Assembly (NCBI GenBank): GCA_003343995.1 | Contig: QAKE01000028.1 | Coordinates: 1-8,232 of the forward strand | Reading direction: 5' to 3' | Origin: Bacillota bacterium | GTDB taxonomy: Bacteria; Bacillota; Clostridia; Christensenellales; Borkfalkiaceae | DNA: 8,232 bases | Shown: in pieces, positions 1 through 6,524 of the stretch | Numbering within the stretch: position 1 is the stretch's first letter | How the letters are laid out: each line of letters starts with the position of its first letter | Translations under genes and position numbers: made by a program | Notes under the pieces: model-generated | Database searches by the model: none | Seen by the model: the letters and a program-made list of their open reading frames with translations, nothing else | What the model was told of the DNA's origin: nothing

Positions 1-1196
1 CGTCCCTCGCCACCATGTATGTGTATAAGCCCATGTCCGGGCACAATTTGATGCAGGCCATCGCACGGGTGAACCGCGTCTTCCGGGACAAGGAAGGAGG
101 GCTGGTGGTCGATTATGTGGGGATTGCCTCGGCCTTAAAGAAGGCCATGAACGACTATACCGTCCGCGACAAGAAAAACTACGGCGATCCTGACGTGGGG
201 AAGGCTGCCTACCCCAAGTTCCAGGAAAAGCTGGAGGTCTGCCGCGACCTGTTCCACGGCTTTGACTACACCAGCTTCCTCGCCGGAAACGACTTGGAGA
301 AAGCGCGGATGATCAGCGGCGGCGTCAATTTCCTGCTGGGGAAGTCGGTGGCCGAGCGTGATCTGCCCGATGCCGAAAAGACACAGACCGTCTACATCAA
401 AGAGGCACTTCTGCTCAAGCAGGCCCTCTCCCTGTGCAGCAGCATGGTGGACGCGCAGACTCGTTTTGAAGCGGCCTATTTTGAGACGGTACGGACGATG
501 CTCGTCCGTTTGACCACCGATGGCACCGGGAAGAAGTTCACCTTGCCGGAGGTCAACGAGCGGATTAATGAATTGCTGAAACACAGTATCAAGAGCGAGG
601 GTGTCATCAATCTCTTTTCCAATGTCGGCACGGAATTTTCACTATTTGATCCAAAATTTCTGGAAGAAGTCGCCAACATGAAAGAGAAGAACCTCGCAGT
701 GGAGCTATTGAAAAAACTAATCTCTGAGCAGGTATCGGTTTACCGTAAGAGCAATCTTGTGAAGTCGCAGAAGTTTTCGGAAATCATCCAGTCCACCATG
801 AACCGCTATCTGAATGGGATGCTGACCAATGAGGAGGTTATTCAGGAACTTTTGAAATTGGCAAGGGAGATCGCCGATGCAAACGCAGAGGGTGAAAAGC
901 TGGGCCTGACTGCCGAAGAACTTGCCTTCTACGACGCACTGACAAAGCCTCGGGCCATCAAGGATCTTTATGAGCATGACGAGTTAATCGCCATCACAAA
1001 AGAGTTGACCGATCTTCTTCGTAACAATCGAACAATTGATTGGCAGAAAAAAGAAAGTGCCAGAGCCGGTATGCGGAGGTTAGTCAGGCGGCTGCTCAAA
1101 AGGCATAAGTATCCGCCAGAAGGCATGGAGGATGCGGTGCAGACCGTTATAAGCCAGTGTGAGATGTGGGTGGATGAAACAGCGCAAAAGAATTAG
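1..1196 (+). CDS. hsdR: Type I restriction enzyme R subunit, C-terminal part (5' end outside window)
   Basis: This is the motor and endonuclease subunit of a type I restriction-modification complex, which cuts unmodified DNA after ATP-driven translocation and works with HsdM and HsdS in the cytoplasm. The frame is open at the left edge (first full codon at 3), so the apparent ATG at 15 is internal. The first visible residues include the helicase motif VI-like stretch GHNLMQAIARVNRVF followed by GGLVVDYVGIA, characteristic of HsdR proteins. The rest is the helical C-terminal domain, ending YPPEGMEDAVQTVISQCEMW and then VDETAQKN before a TAG stop. About 398 residues are visible of a family length near 1000; the nuclease and first helicase lobe lie upstream, unseen. 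By eye, GC is about 57% in 1-600 and about 46% in 601-1080. The stop abuts the IS256 remnant, so the last few residues may be altered by that junction. Confidence 0.93.
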   Translation, partial: SLATMYVYKPMSGHNLMQAIARVNRVFRDKEGGLVVDYVGIASALKKAMNDYTVRDKKNYGDPDVGKAAYPKFQEKLEVCRDLFHGFDYTSFLAGNDLEKARMISGGVNFLLGKSVAERDLPDAEKTQTVYIKEALLLKQALSLCSSMVDAQTRFEAAYFETVRTMLVRLTTDGTGKKFTLPEVNERINELLKHSIKSEGVINLFSNVGTEFSLFDPKFLEEVANMKEKNLAVELLKKLISEQVSVYRKSNLVKSQKFSEIIQSTMNRYLNGMLTNEEVIQELLKLAREIADANAEGEKLGLTAEELAFYDALTKPRAIKDLYEHDELIAITKELTDLLRNNRTIDWQKKESARAGMRRLVRRLLKRHKYPPEGMEDAVQTVISQCEMWVDETAQKN

Positions 1197-1848
1197 CGCA
1201 TCTATGCGGTGGTGTTTCTGGATGCCATCCACTACCATGTCCGCAGCGAGGGACAGATCGTGAAGAAAGCAGTCTATATTGCCATAGGCATCGATCTGGA
1301 TGGCCGGAAGGATGTATTGGGCATGTGGGTAGGTGAAAATGAGAGCGCCAAGTTCTGGGCGACCGTGCTCAACGGCCTGCGGAACCGTGGCGTAGAGGAT
1401 ATTTTCATCGCTTGCACGGATAATTTGGCCGGATTTGATGCGGCCATCCATGCCACCTTTCCTCAAACCGAAATTCAGAACTGTATTATCGGGGCCCCTC
1501 AAACCGAAATTCAGAACTGCATCATCCACCAGCTGCGCAATTCCAGTAAATATGTGTTACAAGGACTTGAAGGCGCTCATGGCTGATCTGAAAGCAGTTT
1601 ATGCTGCCGTAGATGAGCAGGCGGCACTGGATGCACTGGATACCTTCGGAGAGCACTGGGACCGGAAATATCCGAAAATCTCCCAGTCCTGGCGTGACAA
1701 CTGGTCAAACCTGAGCGCCTATTTCAAGTACCCTCAGGAGGTGCGGCGGCTGATTTACACCACCAACGCCATCGAGGGCTTCAACCGCCAGCTGCGCAAG
1801 GTGGCCAAGGCCAAATTTGTCTTTCCCACCGATGACAGCCTGCTGAAA
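1197..1848 (+). pseudogene. IS256-family transposase remnant, truncated at both ends and frameshifted
   Basis: This is a decayed Mutator-type (IS256) DDE transposase gene. The first frame reads YAVVFLDAIHYHVRSEG onward to about 1560. The second frame continues from about 1562 with YKDLKALMADLKAVY to NAIEGFNRQLRKVAK and FPTDDSLLK. All three predicted catalytic residues survive, split over the two frames: Asp at 1221-1223 (LDAIHY), Asp at 1419-1421 (CTDNLAG) and Glu at 1774-1776 (NAIEGFN). The frame break is at about 1560, where GTG-TTAC replaces an expected GTG-TCTTAC (KYV-SYKD), a 2-nt loss. The N-terminal region, roughly the first third, is missing, and homology begins immediately after the hsdR stop. 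The C-terminus is lost at LLK, where the sequence becomes a terminator hairpin. A 36-bp in-frame duplication adds 12 residues. No terminal inverted repeats are visible, so it cannot move by itself. Confidence 0.88.
1461..1526 (+). repeat. 36-bp-period tandem duplication inside the IS256 remnant
   Basis: Two copies of a segment beginning CCTCAAACCGAAATTCAG start at 1461 and 1497, a period of 36 bp. The first 23 bases are identical. The next seven differ at two positions (TATTATC against CATCATC), both silent in the PQTEIQNCII reading. The result is an extra 12 residues (PQTEIQNCIIGA) in the transposase without a frame change. Relatives as I know them read straight from CII into HQLRNSSKYV, so the extra copy is a derived insertion. 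Confidence 0.85.
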
Positions 1849-1881
1849 CCCTCTGGAGTTTTCGCTCCAGAGGGCTTTTTC
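1849..1881 (+). terminator. Rho-independent terminator (10-bp stem, T tail on + strand)
   Basis: A perfect 10-bp stem, CCCTCTGGAG (1849-1858) with CTCCAGAGGG (1865-1874), has a 6-nt loop TTTTCG and is followed by CTTTTTC. That is the form of an intrinsic terminator for + strand transcription from hsdR and the remnant. On the minus strand the following bases are only TTTCAG, so termination of the sir2-herA transcript there would be weaker. The same stem occurs next to tRNA-Pro at 8122-8147. This hairpin replaces the 3' end of the IS256 transposase. Confidence 0.75.
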
Positions 1882-1977
1882 ATGTGTTGGTAAAGAGATA
1901 CCTTTTTCACAAGTAACTTTCAAATCCCAGAGTCATCCAGCGGTCACTGGAACTTCTAAATTTGGGGATAAAAGTAT
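1882..1977. other. Short intergenic stretch between terminator and herA 3' end
   Basis: About 96 bp lie between the terminator tail and the herA stop. I see no credible ORF, RNA or strong hairpin; CCAG-N6-CTGG at 1937-1950 is too short to weigh. It probably represents the original downstream flank of herA. Confidence 0.5.
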
Positions 1978-2188
1978 TCAGTTTTTCTCTTGCCAATCTT
2001 CTGCAATCGGTTTCCAATCAGCTTTACGGTCTCCTATCCATACATCCCAGTAATCAGGATCATCTGATTTAGGCCTATGGTTTTCCTTGAGATAATTCAT
2101 TCTCACCATAACGGGTAGTTCAGCTGCCCATCCAAGGAGGATAGCGTTCTGAGATGGAAGAGAAGGGAGTTCTCTGAGAAGACCGCGT
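1978..2188 (-). pseudogene. herA: Stranded 3' end of the HerA ATPase gene, cut off by IS66
   Basis: The fragment reads RGLLRELPSLPSQNAILLGWAAELPVMVRM and continues to SDDPDYWDVWIGD and EDWQEKN before TGA at 1978-1980. This is the normal C-terminal segment of bacterial HerA/DUF87 ATPases, which follows the ...RLVPDNL sequence that ends the large upstream part at 4683. Joining 4687-6524 to 1978-2188, with one copy of the 8-bp target duplication, gives 2049 nt, exactly 683 codons including the stop, without any frame break. The stretch could be opened alone from a TTG at 2208 inside the IS66 end, but I see no ribosome site there, so I do not regard it as a separate gene. In HerA proteins this region lies after the ATPase core and is thought to help subunit contacts. 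Confidence 0.92.
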
Positions 2189-2196
2189 AAATTATC
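2189..2196. repeat. Target site duplication, left copy (AAATTATC)
   Basis: AAATTATC lies directly outside the left IS66 end and is repeated exactly at 4687-4694. Eight base pairs is the usual duplication length for IS66-family elements. It falls on the herA codons for D-N-L. Confidence 0.95.
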
Positions 2197-2222
2197 GTAA
2201 CCGCTCAATCATGTGTACCTTG
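2197..2222 (+). repeat. IS66 terminal inverted repeat, tnpC-side end
   Basis: Starts GTAACCGCTCAATC and ends GTACCTTG. It matches the opposite end (4661-4686, read on the minus strand) at 21 of 26 positions, with mismatches at positions 5, 8, 10, 13 and 18. Confidence 0.92.
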
Positions 2223-2234
2223 ATAGAAGAAATA

Positions 2235-2257
2235 CAGCTGTCTGGGACAGACAGCTG
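2235..2257 (-). terminator. Hairpin after tnpC, probable terminator within IS66 end
   Basis: A perfect 10-bp stem, CAGCTGTCTG (2235-2244) with CAGACAGCTG (2248-2257), has a 3-nt loop. On the minus strand it lies 11 nt after the tnpC stop and is followed by TATTTCTTC, a weak T-rich tail. It probably ends the transposase mRNA just before the element boundary, which would also limit read-through into the stranded herA 3' end. Confidence 0.55.
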
Positions 2258-2268
2258 CATGCAAGAAG

Positions 2269-3834
2269 TTATATAGATTTGTGACATTCCTGCGGAAGGG
2301 ATTTGGACCATGGAAGCAGATCTTCCACAAAATCCAGCTTGCAATCATCCATGTGCTTAGGAATCTCGGTTAGCAAATATTTCAGATACTCGTAGATCTT
2401 GAGGTGATTGGCTTTGGCTGTTTCCACCAGGCTATAGATCATGGCACTGGCCTGGGCTCCATGTACGGTGTCAATGATATGCCAGTTGGCTCGGCCAACG
2501 GTAAATGGTCGGATCGCTCTCTCTGTGGCAGAGTTATCGATAGGGACCTCTCCGTTCTCCAAAAACACCTTCAGGTAGGATTCCTGGTTCACACTGTACT
2601 GCAGGCCGCTCCTGGTCTTCTCGCTGATGATACTGGCGGGCTCTTGCTCATGAACCCATGCGAAATAAGCCTCCACAAGGGGCAAAACCTCTTTGTGGCG
2701 GCGAACCAATCGATCTTCGGCAGGCAAATCCTTCAAAGCTGCTTCTGCTTTATAAATTCCTGCAATATGAACTAAAGCCTGATTGGCAATGGATTCAGCG
2801 GCAGCTTTTTTCGCATCCCCCTTGAGGGCTTTCAGTGCATCTGCATAATCACGCCTTGCGTGAGCCCAACAAAACGCAGCTTGAATGCTAGCCTCTCTAC
2901 GGTCCAGGGATTTATATCCGCTGAATGCATCGGATTCCAGAATTCCGGAAAAGCCCTTCAAAAACTTATAGACATGCTTGCTGCTCCGGGTAGTCTGGTA
3001 ATCATAAAGAATTACCGGATGTACCAGACTCAGTTCTGATGTCCGGTACACAAACATGTAGGACTTCGTATTGCTGGCTCGGCCATCCTTCGTAACCTGG
3101 CAGGTGGTTTCGTCCACCTGGAGCACCTTCTGTTGGCAAAGATAACTCCGTAACCGATCATACACCAGACTGAGATAGCGCTCTGCGCAGCGGATAACCC
3201 AGTTTCCCATAGTGGCCCGGCTGAGCTTAAAATCGTTTCGTTCAAATTCCTGTGCAATCCGGTACAGCGGAATGGCATTGGTATACTTGGCGTTCATGAT
3301 GGCAGCCACCAGGGACGGCGTAGCAATGCTGTTGCGCAGCAAATCCGCCGGACGGTTTGCACGGGTAATGAGTTCCTCTTTTTTACCGGCATAGACGGCC
3401 ACGTGGTGCTCTACCACTTCCCGGACAGCAGGGGTGTATTCCACCCGGCTGAACACCTCATCGGGGAGCCGCTTCCATCCGCCTTCCCCGTAAATCTCAG
3501 TCAGTTGCTGCTCAGTCAGCTCGTGCTGTTCTTTGCGTACCGGCAGCTGACTCAAGTCGACTTGACGCTGGCCTTTCTGCTTCTTTTTGCGTACCACGGC
3601 CTGCTCAATGGTAGGCTCTGCAACCACCTCTGCGGCAACAGATTCCGCCTCATTGAACAGCTTCATCTGTCCGGGCAAGGTGCTGAGCTTCTCCGTAGAA
3701 CGGCCAAAAAAGCGCACCTGCATGAGTGAGAGCTTTTCCGTAAGAGCATGGTTTTGCTGCTGCATCTGAAGCACCATGGCAACCAGATCCTCTCTGCTCA
3801 TCTTATTCAATTGGGCAGAAGAAAACTGCTTCAT
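2269..3834 (-). CDS. tnpC: IS66-family transposase TnpC (DDE)
   Basis: This 521-residue protein catalyses transposition of the surrounding element. The N-terminus (about 10-50) is a leucine-zipper-like coiled coil followed by RFFGRSTEKL, the usual IS66 lead-in. A basic KKKQKGQR stretch lies at about 83-90. The catalytic core has Asp241 (LQVDETTCQV), Asp302 (ESDAFSGY), the CWAHARRDY signature at 322-330 and Glu438 (DNSATERAIRPF). Length is normal for the family, and I see no frameshift. The CxxC pairs of the zinc-binding segment that many relatives carry after the coiled coil are absent; the equivalent region, about 100-150, has no cysteine. The ATG at 3834 is supported by GGAGGA at 3839-3844, 4 nt upstream. 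It follows tnpB after 62 nt. Confidence 0.96.
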   Translation of the reverse strand: MKQFSSAQLNKMSREDLVAMVLQMQQQNHALTEKLSLMQVRFFGRSTEKLSTLPGQMKLFNEAESVAAEVVAEPTIEQAVVRKKKQKGQRQVDLSQLPVRKEQHELTEQQLTEIYGEGGWKRLPDEVFSRVEYTPAVREVVEHHVAVYAGKKEELITRANRPADLLRNSIATPSLVAAIMNAKYTNAIPLYRIAQEFERNDFKLSRATMGNWVIRCAERYLSLVYDRLRSYLCQQKVLQVDETTCQVTKDGRASNTKSYMFVYRTSELSLVHPVILYDYQTTRSSKHVYKFLKGFSGILESDAFSGYKSLDRREASIQAAFCWAHARRDYADALKALKGDAKKAAAESIANQALVHIAGIYKAEAALKDLPAEDRLVRRHKEVLPLVEAYFAWVHEQEPASIISEKTRSGLQYSVNQESYLKVFLENGEVPIDNSATERAIRPFTVGRANWHIIDTVHGAQASAMIYSLVETAKANHLKIYEYLKYLLTEIPKHMDDCKLDFVEDLLPWSKSLPQECHKSI

Positions 3835-3896
3835 GGCGTCCTCCGGTGATTTTTCATACTGAAATTATACCATAAAGCAGCTTATTTTCCCAGCTT

Positions 3897-4250
3897 TTAT
3901 ACCATGTTTTTTACTTTGACTTTTCGAATACTGGATTCGATGGGCAGGCCGGACATTAACCATTCAAATTGTTCCTGACTCATTTCCCGTACTTCCTGTG
4001 GCGATCTGGGCCACTGGTAGCGGCCATCCTGCAACCGCTTGTAGAGAAGAAGAAATCCATCTCCTTCCCAAACCAGGCACTTGATTTTATCGGGCTTGCT
4101 GCCACAGAACATAAACAAGACGTTTTTTTGAAACGGATCGATCTCAAGCTGGTGTTGGATGATTGTGCAGAGCCCATCAATTCCTTTTCTCAGGTCGGTT
4201 CGCCCACAAGCAATATAGATCTTATCAAAGCCCGATGCATTACTCAGCAT
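3897..4250 (-). CDS. tnpB: IS66 accessory protein TnpB
   Basis: This 117-residue protein is needed with TnpA for efficient transposition of IS66 elements; its biochemical role is not settled. The family signature is clear: KIYIACGRTDLRKGIDGL near the N-terminus, then FMFCGSKPDKIKCLVWEGDGFLLLYKRL and GRYQWPR. The ATG at 4250 overlaps the end of tnpA by 11 nt (ATGCTGAGTAA), which suggests translational coupling. AAGGTG at 4258-4263, seven bases upstream, is a reasonable ribosome site. This is unrelated to the TnpB nuclease of IS200/IS605 elements despite the shared name. Confidence 0.95.
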   Translation of the reverse strand: MLSNASGFDKIYIACGRTDLRKGIDGLCTIIQHQLEIDPFQKNVLFMFCGSKPDKIKCLVWEGDGFLLLYKRLQDGRYQWPRSPQEVREMSQEQFEWLMSGLPIESSIRKVKVKNMV

Positions 4251-4575
4251 GACTCAGCACCTTAAGGATTTGCGCGAGAATCTCTGGCCCGGCATCAGAA
4301 ATCTCTACCGTCCCGGATTTCATTGTGATCCTGACCTGCGCTGAGAAATTGGTTTTGGGGGCCAGTGGTATTTCGGCTATCGTTGTTTCTTTCATCTGCT
4401 CCAGTGCGGCACAAGCCGTCTGGCGAATCTTCCGCAGCCTGTAATAATAGCTGTTTTCTGACACTCCATTTTCCATACACCAGTTTTTGATACTCAGTCC
4501 GCTGGCCTTCTGCTCCTGGATCATGCTACTCCAGATTTGTAACTGATATTCCTGCTTTACCTCAGTTGGTTTCAT
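4240..4575 (-). CDS. tnpA: IS66 accessory protein TnpA
   Basis: This is the first gene of the element and encodes a small helix-turn-helix-like accessory protein. It contains WSSMIQEQKASGLSIKNWC followed by ENGVSENSYYYRLRKIRQ, the typical DNA-binding motif of clostridial IS66 TnpA proteins. The frame is open from an ATG at 4626 (128 residues). I prefer the internal ATG at 4575 (111 residues): it has GGGGTG just upstream, family homology starts there, and the predicted promoter would start transcription almost on top of the 4626 ATG. The 3' end overlaps tnpB by 11 nt. Confidence 0.9.
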   Translation of the reverse strand: MKPTEVKQEYQLQIWSSMIQEQKASGLSIKNWCMENGVSENSYYYRLRKIRQTACAALEQMKETTIAEIPLAPKTNFSAQVRITMKSGTVEISDAGPEILAQILKVLSHAE

Positions 4576-4634
4576 GATACTCACCCCACTTGAATTTCTT
4601 GAAAAACTGGAATTCAACTTTTTCATGTGAGTTT

Positions 4635-4663
4635 ATTGTCCTATATCTGTAGATCCCTGACAA
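4635..4663 (-). promoter_or_regulatory. Predicted promoter for IS66 tnpABC
   Basis: On the minus strand, TTGTCA (4658-4663) is separated by 17 bp from GACAAT (4635-4640), a fair match to a housekeeping sigma promoter. The -35 overlaps the inner edge of the terminal inverted repeat, so transposase binding to this end could repress transcription. Prediction only. Confidence 0.45.
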
Positions 4664-4686
4664 GGTACGCATGGTTTATCGTTTAC
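4661..4686 (-). repeat. IS66 terminal inverted repeat, tnpA-side end
   Basis: Read on the minus strand it starts GTAAACGATAAACC and ends GTACCTTG, pairing with 2197-2222. Its second to fourth bases (TAA) form the premature stop of the interrupted herA gene. Confidence 0.92.
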
Positions 4687-6524
4687 AAATTATCAGGAAC
4701 CAGTCTGTTAACAAGTTCTTGATCACGGTCATTACTGATTCGATGTAATAGAAAGCTATTGCATTGAGACAGAACAGTTGGTGAAAGTTCACTGGGCCGT
4801 TGAGATGACAGAATTAATCCCAAACCGAACTTTCGTCCCTCACGGGCTATTTTCTCAAAAACTTTAGTACACATTGCAGATGCATTCTCGTTTTCAATGT
4901 CATCACTATATTTTTTAATGAACGTATGAGCTTCCTCCATAACAATAGTTGTTGGAAGAGTTGTCCCATTATTAATTTTTCGGTATCGTTGCAGTGCTTC
5001 CAATGTCATGCGGGCAACAACAGATGTAATTATGTGTATAAGTTCTGCGGGAACGAGAGAAAGGTCAATCACTGTAATTGAGCCATCTATAGAATTACTG
5101 GGACATATATATTCATCTAACCATTGCTCAAGTGTTTCTACTGATTCTGGAGATATAATTCTTTTCAACTTTGTATCTGCGAGCAATGTTTTAACACGCA
5201 TGAGCATTGTTTCAACATATTCTGTGGTTCCCATCATTTCAGCGTTAGCCTCAATGCTTCTTAGAAAGCTCTCTCCAGTAAAAAACAAGGGGACATCTGC
5301 ATCAATGGGAAGAACATCGTCGGCTGATCCGCCAAAAACTTGGTGGGCATTTTTTACTAAGCGCAAAAGATTTTCTACTTCACTTTTTCGAAAATCATAG
5401 TGTGGATATCGCCCTGGACGAGCAGCAACTAATTCATCAATTTTCGCTTTAATCGCAGCAAGGGCTTCATTTTCTTCAGTTGAAAAACTTTCACTGCCTC
5501 CAAACTCGTCATTCCATTTTAATAGTTTATCATAGAAATTTTTGGGGTGCGGAAATTGCGCCCATGGCCTCCCGGAATTAATTTCTAAAGATAATATAGA
5601 CACAATAGTTCGCAAAAATGATCGCATCGAATGACTTTGAGAAACTGGAGGCTCTATACCACCATCGCGAACTGACCGCAGTGCTTGTACAAGCGTGGGA
5701 CGTTGTGCTTTACTGCTCGCTTGTGTAAAGGCTGCCCATTCAGCACTATTCCAAAGCCACAATGGAACAGTTAATTGCCTGATTCCTAATGCATCATTTT
5801 TCTCAACACCATATACCCTAACACAATTCATATCACGAAATGCAGAAGTGTATTCACCATTTGGATCGAGAATTATAAAGCGAGAATTCGCTTTTTTATT
5901 TGCACTTGCTTGTGCCGCTTCTATTGACCATCGTATTACTCCAGCGACTGAACATGACTTGCCGCTACCAGTGTTCCCAAGTATGGCAAGGTGTCTCCCA
6001 AATAATCTGTCTGGATCTACTGATACCTGAGCATTCCCCGCTAATGGACTGACACCAATATTTATTCTTCTATTTTCGCCAGACTCAACTATTGATTTTA
6101 GTTGGAGTGGTGTCGGCAACAGAACCGGATCACCAACTGTAGGGAAATATTCGATTCCTCTGGAAAACTCATATTGATTATCCGAACTACCGCAATTCGA
6201 TTTTTCTTTAAGAATTCCTAATGGGTTAAGACTCATCTTCCTAAGTGGATACGGAAGATCAACAATACCAAAATCCTGTATTCCACGTCTTTTGGGGTAC
6301 TGAGATCTTTCTATAGTAATCCATTCAACCTGAGAAACAAGGAATCCACTCTCATTTGGTATAAGAGTGTAACTGTTGATGCGAGGAAAAGGCCTTGGTA
6401 CCCCAGTATTTAAGGCTACATTGTTAGGCGCTTCAATATCAAGCAAAACTTTAATTTCATCAGGAGAAACAAAATCAACACTGCCAATTCGCAATGAGTC
6501 CAGATTAGACAAAGGTGTTGTCAT
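4683..6524 (-). CDS. herA: HerA-family ATPase of a SIR2-HerA defence system, truncated by IS66
   Basis: This is a HerA/DUF87-type hexameric P-loop ATPase; in SIR2-HerA systems it forms a complex with the SIR2 effector and is needed for anti-phage activity. The first 170 or so residues fit the N-terminal barrel region of the family. The RecA-like core has Walker A GNTGSGKS (183-190), ILDPNGEY (218-225), Walker B with tandem acids VMEEAH (528-533), EGRKFGLGLILSSQRPSE (562-579) and LHRISNDRDQELVNRLVPDNL at the end. Translation stops after 613 residues at a TAA contributed by the IS66 terminus; the original product would be 682 residues. The 69 lost residues lie at 1978-2188. The ATG at 6524 overlaps the end of sir2 by 20 nt, with GAGG nine bases upstream, so the two genes are co-translated. 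Whether the truncated protein folds or hexamerises is unknown; I infer loss of function. Confidence 0.92.
   Translation of the reverse strand: MTTPLSNLDSLRIGSVDFVSPDEIKVLLDIEAPNNVALNTGVPRPFPRINSYTLIPNESGFLVSQVEWITIERSQYPKRRGIQDFGIVDLPYPLRKMSLNPLGILKEKSNCGSSDNQYEFSRGIEYFPTVGDPVLLPTPLQLKSIVESGENRRINIGVSPLAGNAQVSVDPDRLFGRHLAILGNTGSGKSCSVAGVIRWSIEAAQASANKKANSRFIILDPNGEYTSAFRDMNCVRVYGVEKNDALGIRQLTVPLWLWNSAEWAAFTQASSKAQRPTLVQALRSVRDGGIEPPVSQSHSMRSFLRTIVSILSLEINSGRPWAQFPHPKNFYDKLLKWNDEFGGSESFSTEENEALAAIKAKIDELVAARPGRYPHYDFRKSEVENLLRLVKNAHQVFGGSADDVLPIDADVPLFFTGESFLRSIEANAEMMGTTEYVETMLMRVKTLLADTKLKRIISPESVETLEQWLDEYICPSNSIDGSITVIDLSLVPAELIHIITSVVARMTLEALQRYRKINNGTTLPTTIVMEEAHTFIKKYSDDIENENASAMCTKVFEKIAREGRKFGLGLILSSQRPSELSPTVLSQCNSFLLHRISNDRDQELVNRLVPDNL
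4687..4694. repeat. Target site duplication, right copy (AAATTATC)
   Basis: Exact copy of 2189-2196, directly outside the right IS66 end. On the herA strand it reads GATAATTT, the codons for D611, N612 and the start of L613. Confidence 0.95.

Larger units (their letters stand above)
2197..4686 (-). mobile_element. Complete IS66-family insertion sequence, 2490 bp
   Basis: The element carries tnpA, tnpB and tnpC, all on the minus strand, within imperfect 26-bp terminal inverted repeats (2197-2222 and 4661-4686; 21 of 26 match). Both ends start GTAA and share CATG-x-GTACCTTG, typical of IS66. It is flanked by a perfect 8-bp duplication. All three genes look intact, so the element may still be mobile. 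It is inserted in herA in the same orientation as the host gene. Its right end supplies the TAA that truncates HerA: the last TSD bases TT plus the IS base G make TTG, then TAA follows. Confidence 0.96.

Noticed and set aside
135..584. 149-residue minus-strand frame inside hsdR
   Set aside because: Antisense to a well-supported hsdR reading frame, with low-complexity composition typical of a shadow.
1461..1526. Start of a CRISPR-like repeat array
   Set aside because: Only two adjacent copies occur with no unique spacers, and both lie within transposase coding sequence.
1080..1529. 149-residue minus-strand frame over the hsdR end and IS256 remnant
   Set aside because: Reverse-strand shadow; its repeated VLNFGLR motif only reflects the 36-bp duplication on the other strand.
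1705..1923. 72-residue minus-strand frame between the IS256 remnant and herA
   Set aside because: It is antisense to the transposase remnant and crosses the terminator hairpin; no family resemblance and no convincing ribosome site.
1978..2208. Independent small gene of 76 residues starting at TTG 2208
   Set aside because: Its first codons come from the IS66 end, no ribosome site is present, and the protein matches the missing HerA C-terminus in frame.
3897..4250. RNA-guided TnpB nuclease suggested by the gene name
   Set aside because: This is the 117-residue IS66 Orf2 protein; it has no RuvC-type motifs and is far too short.
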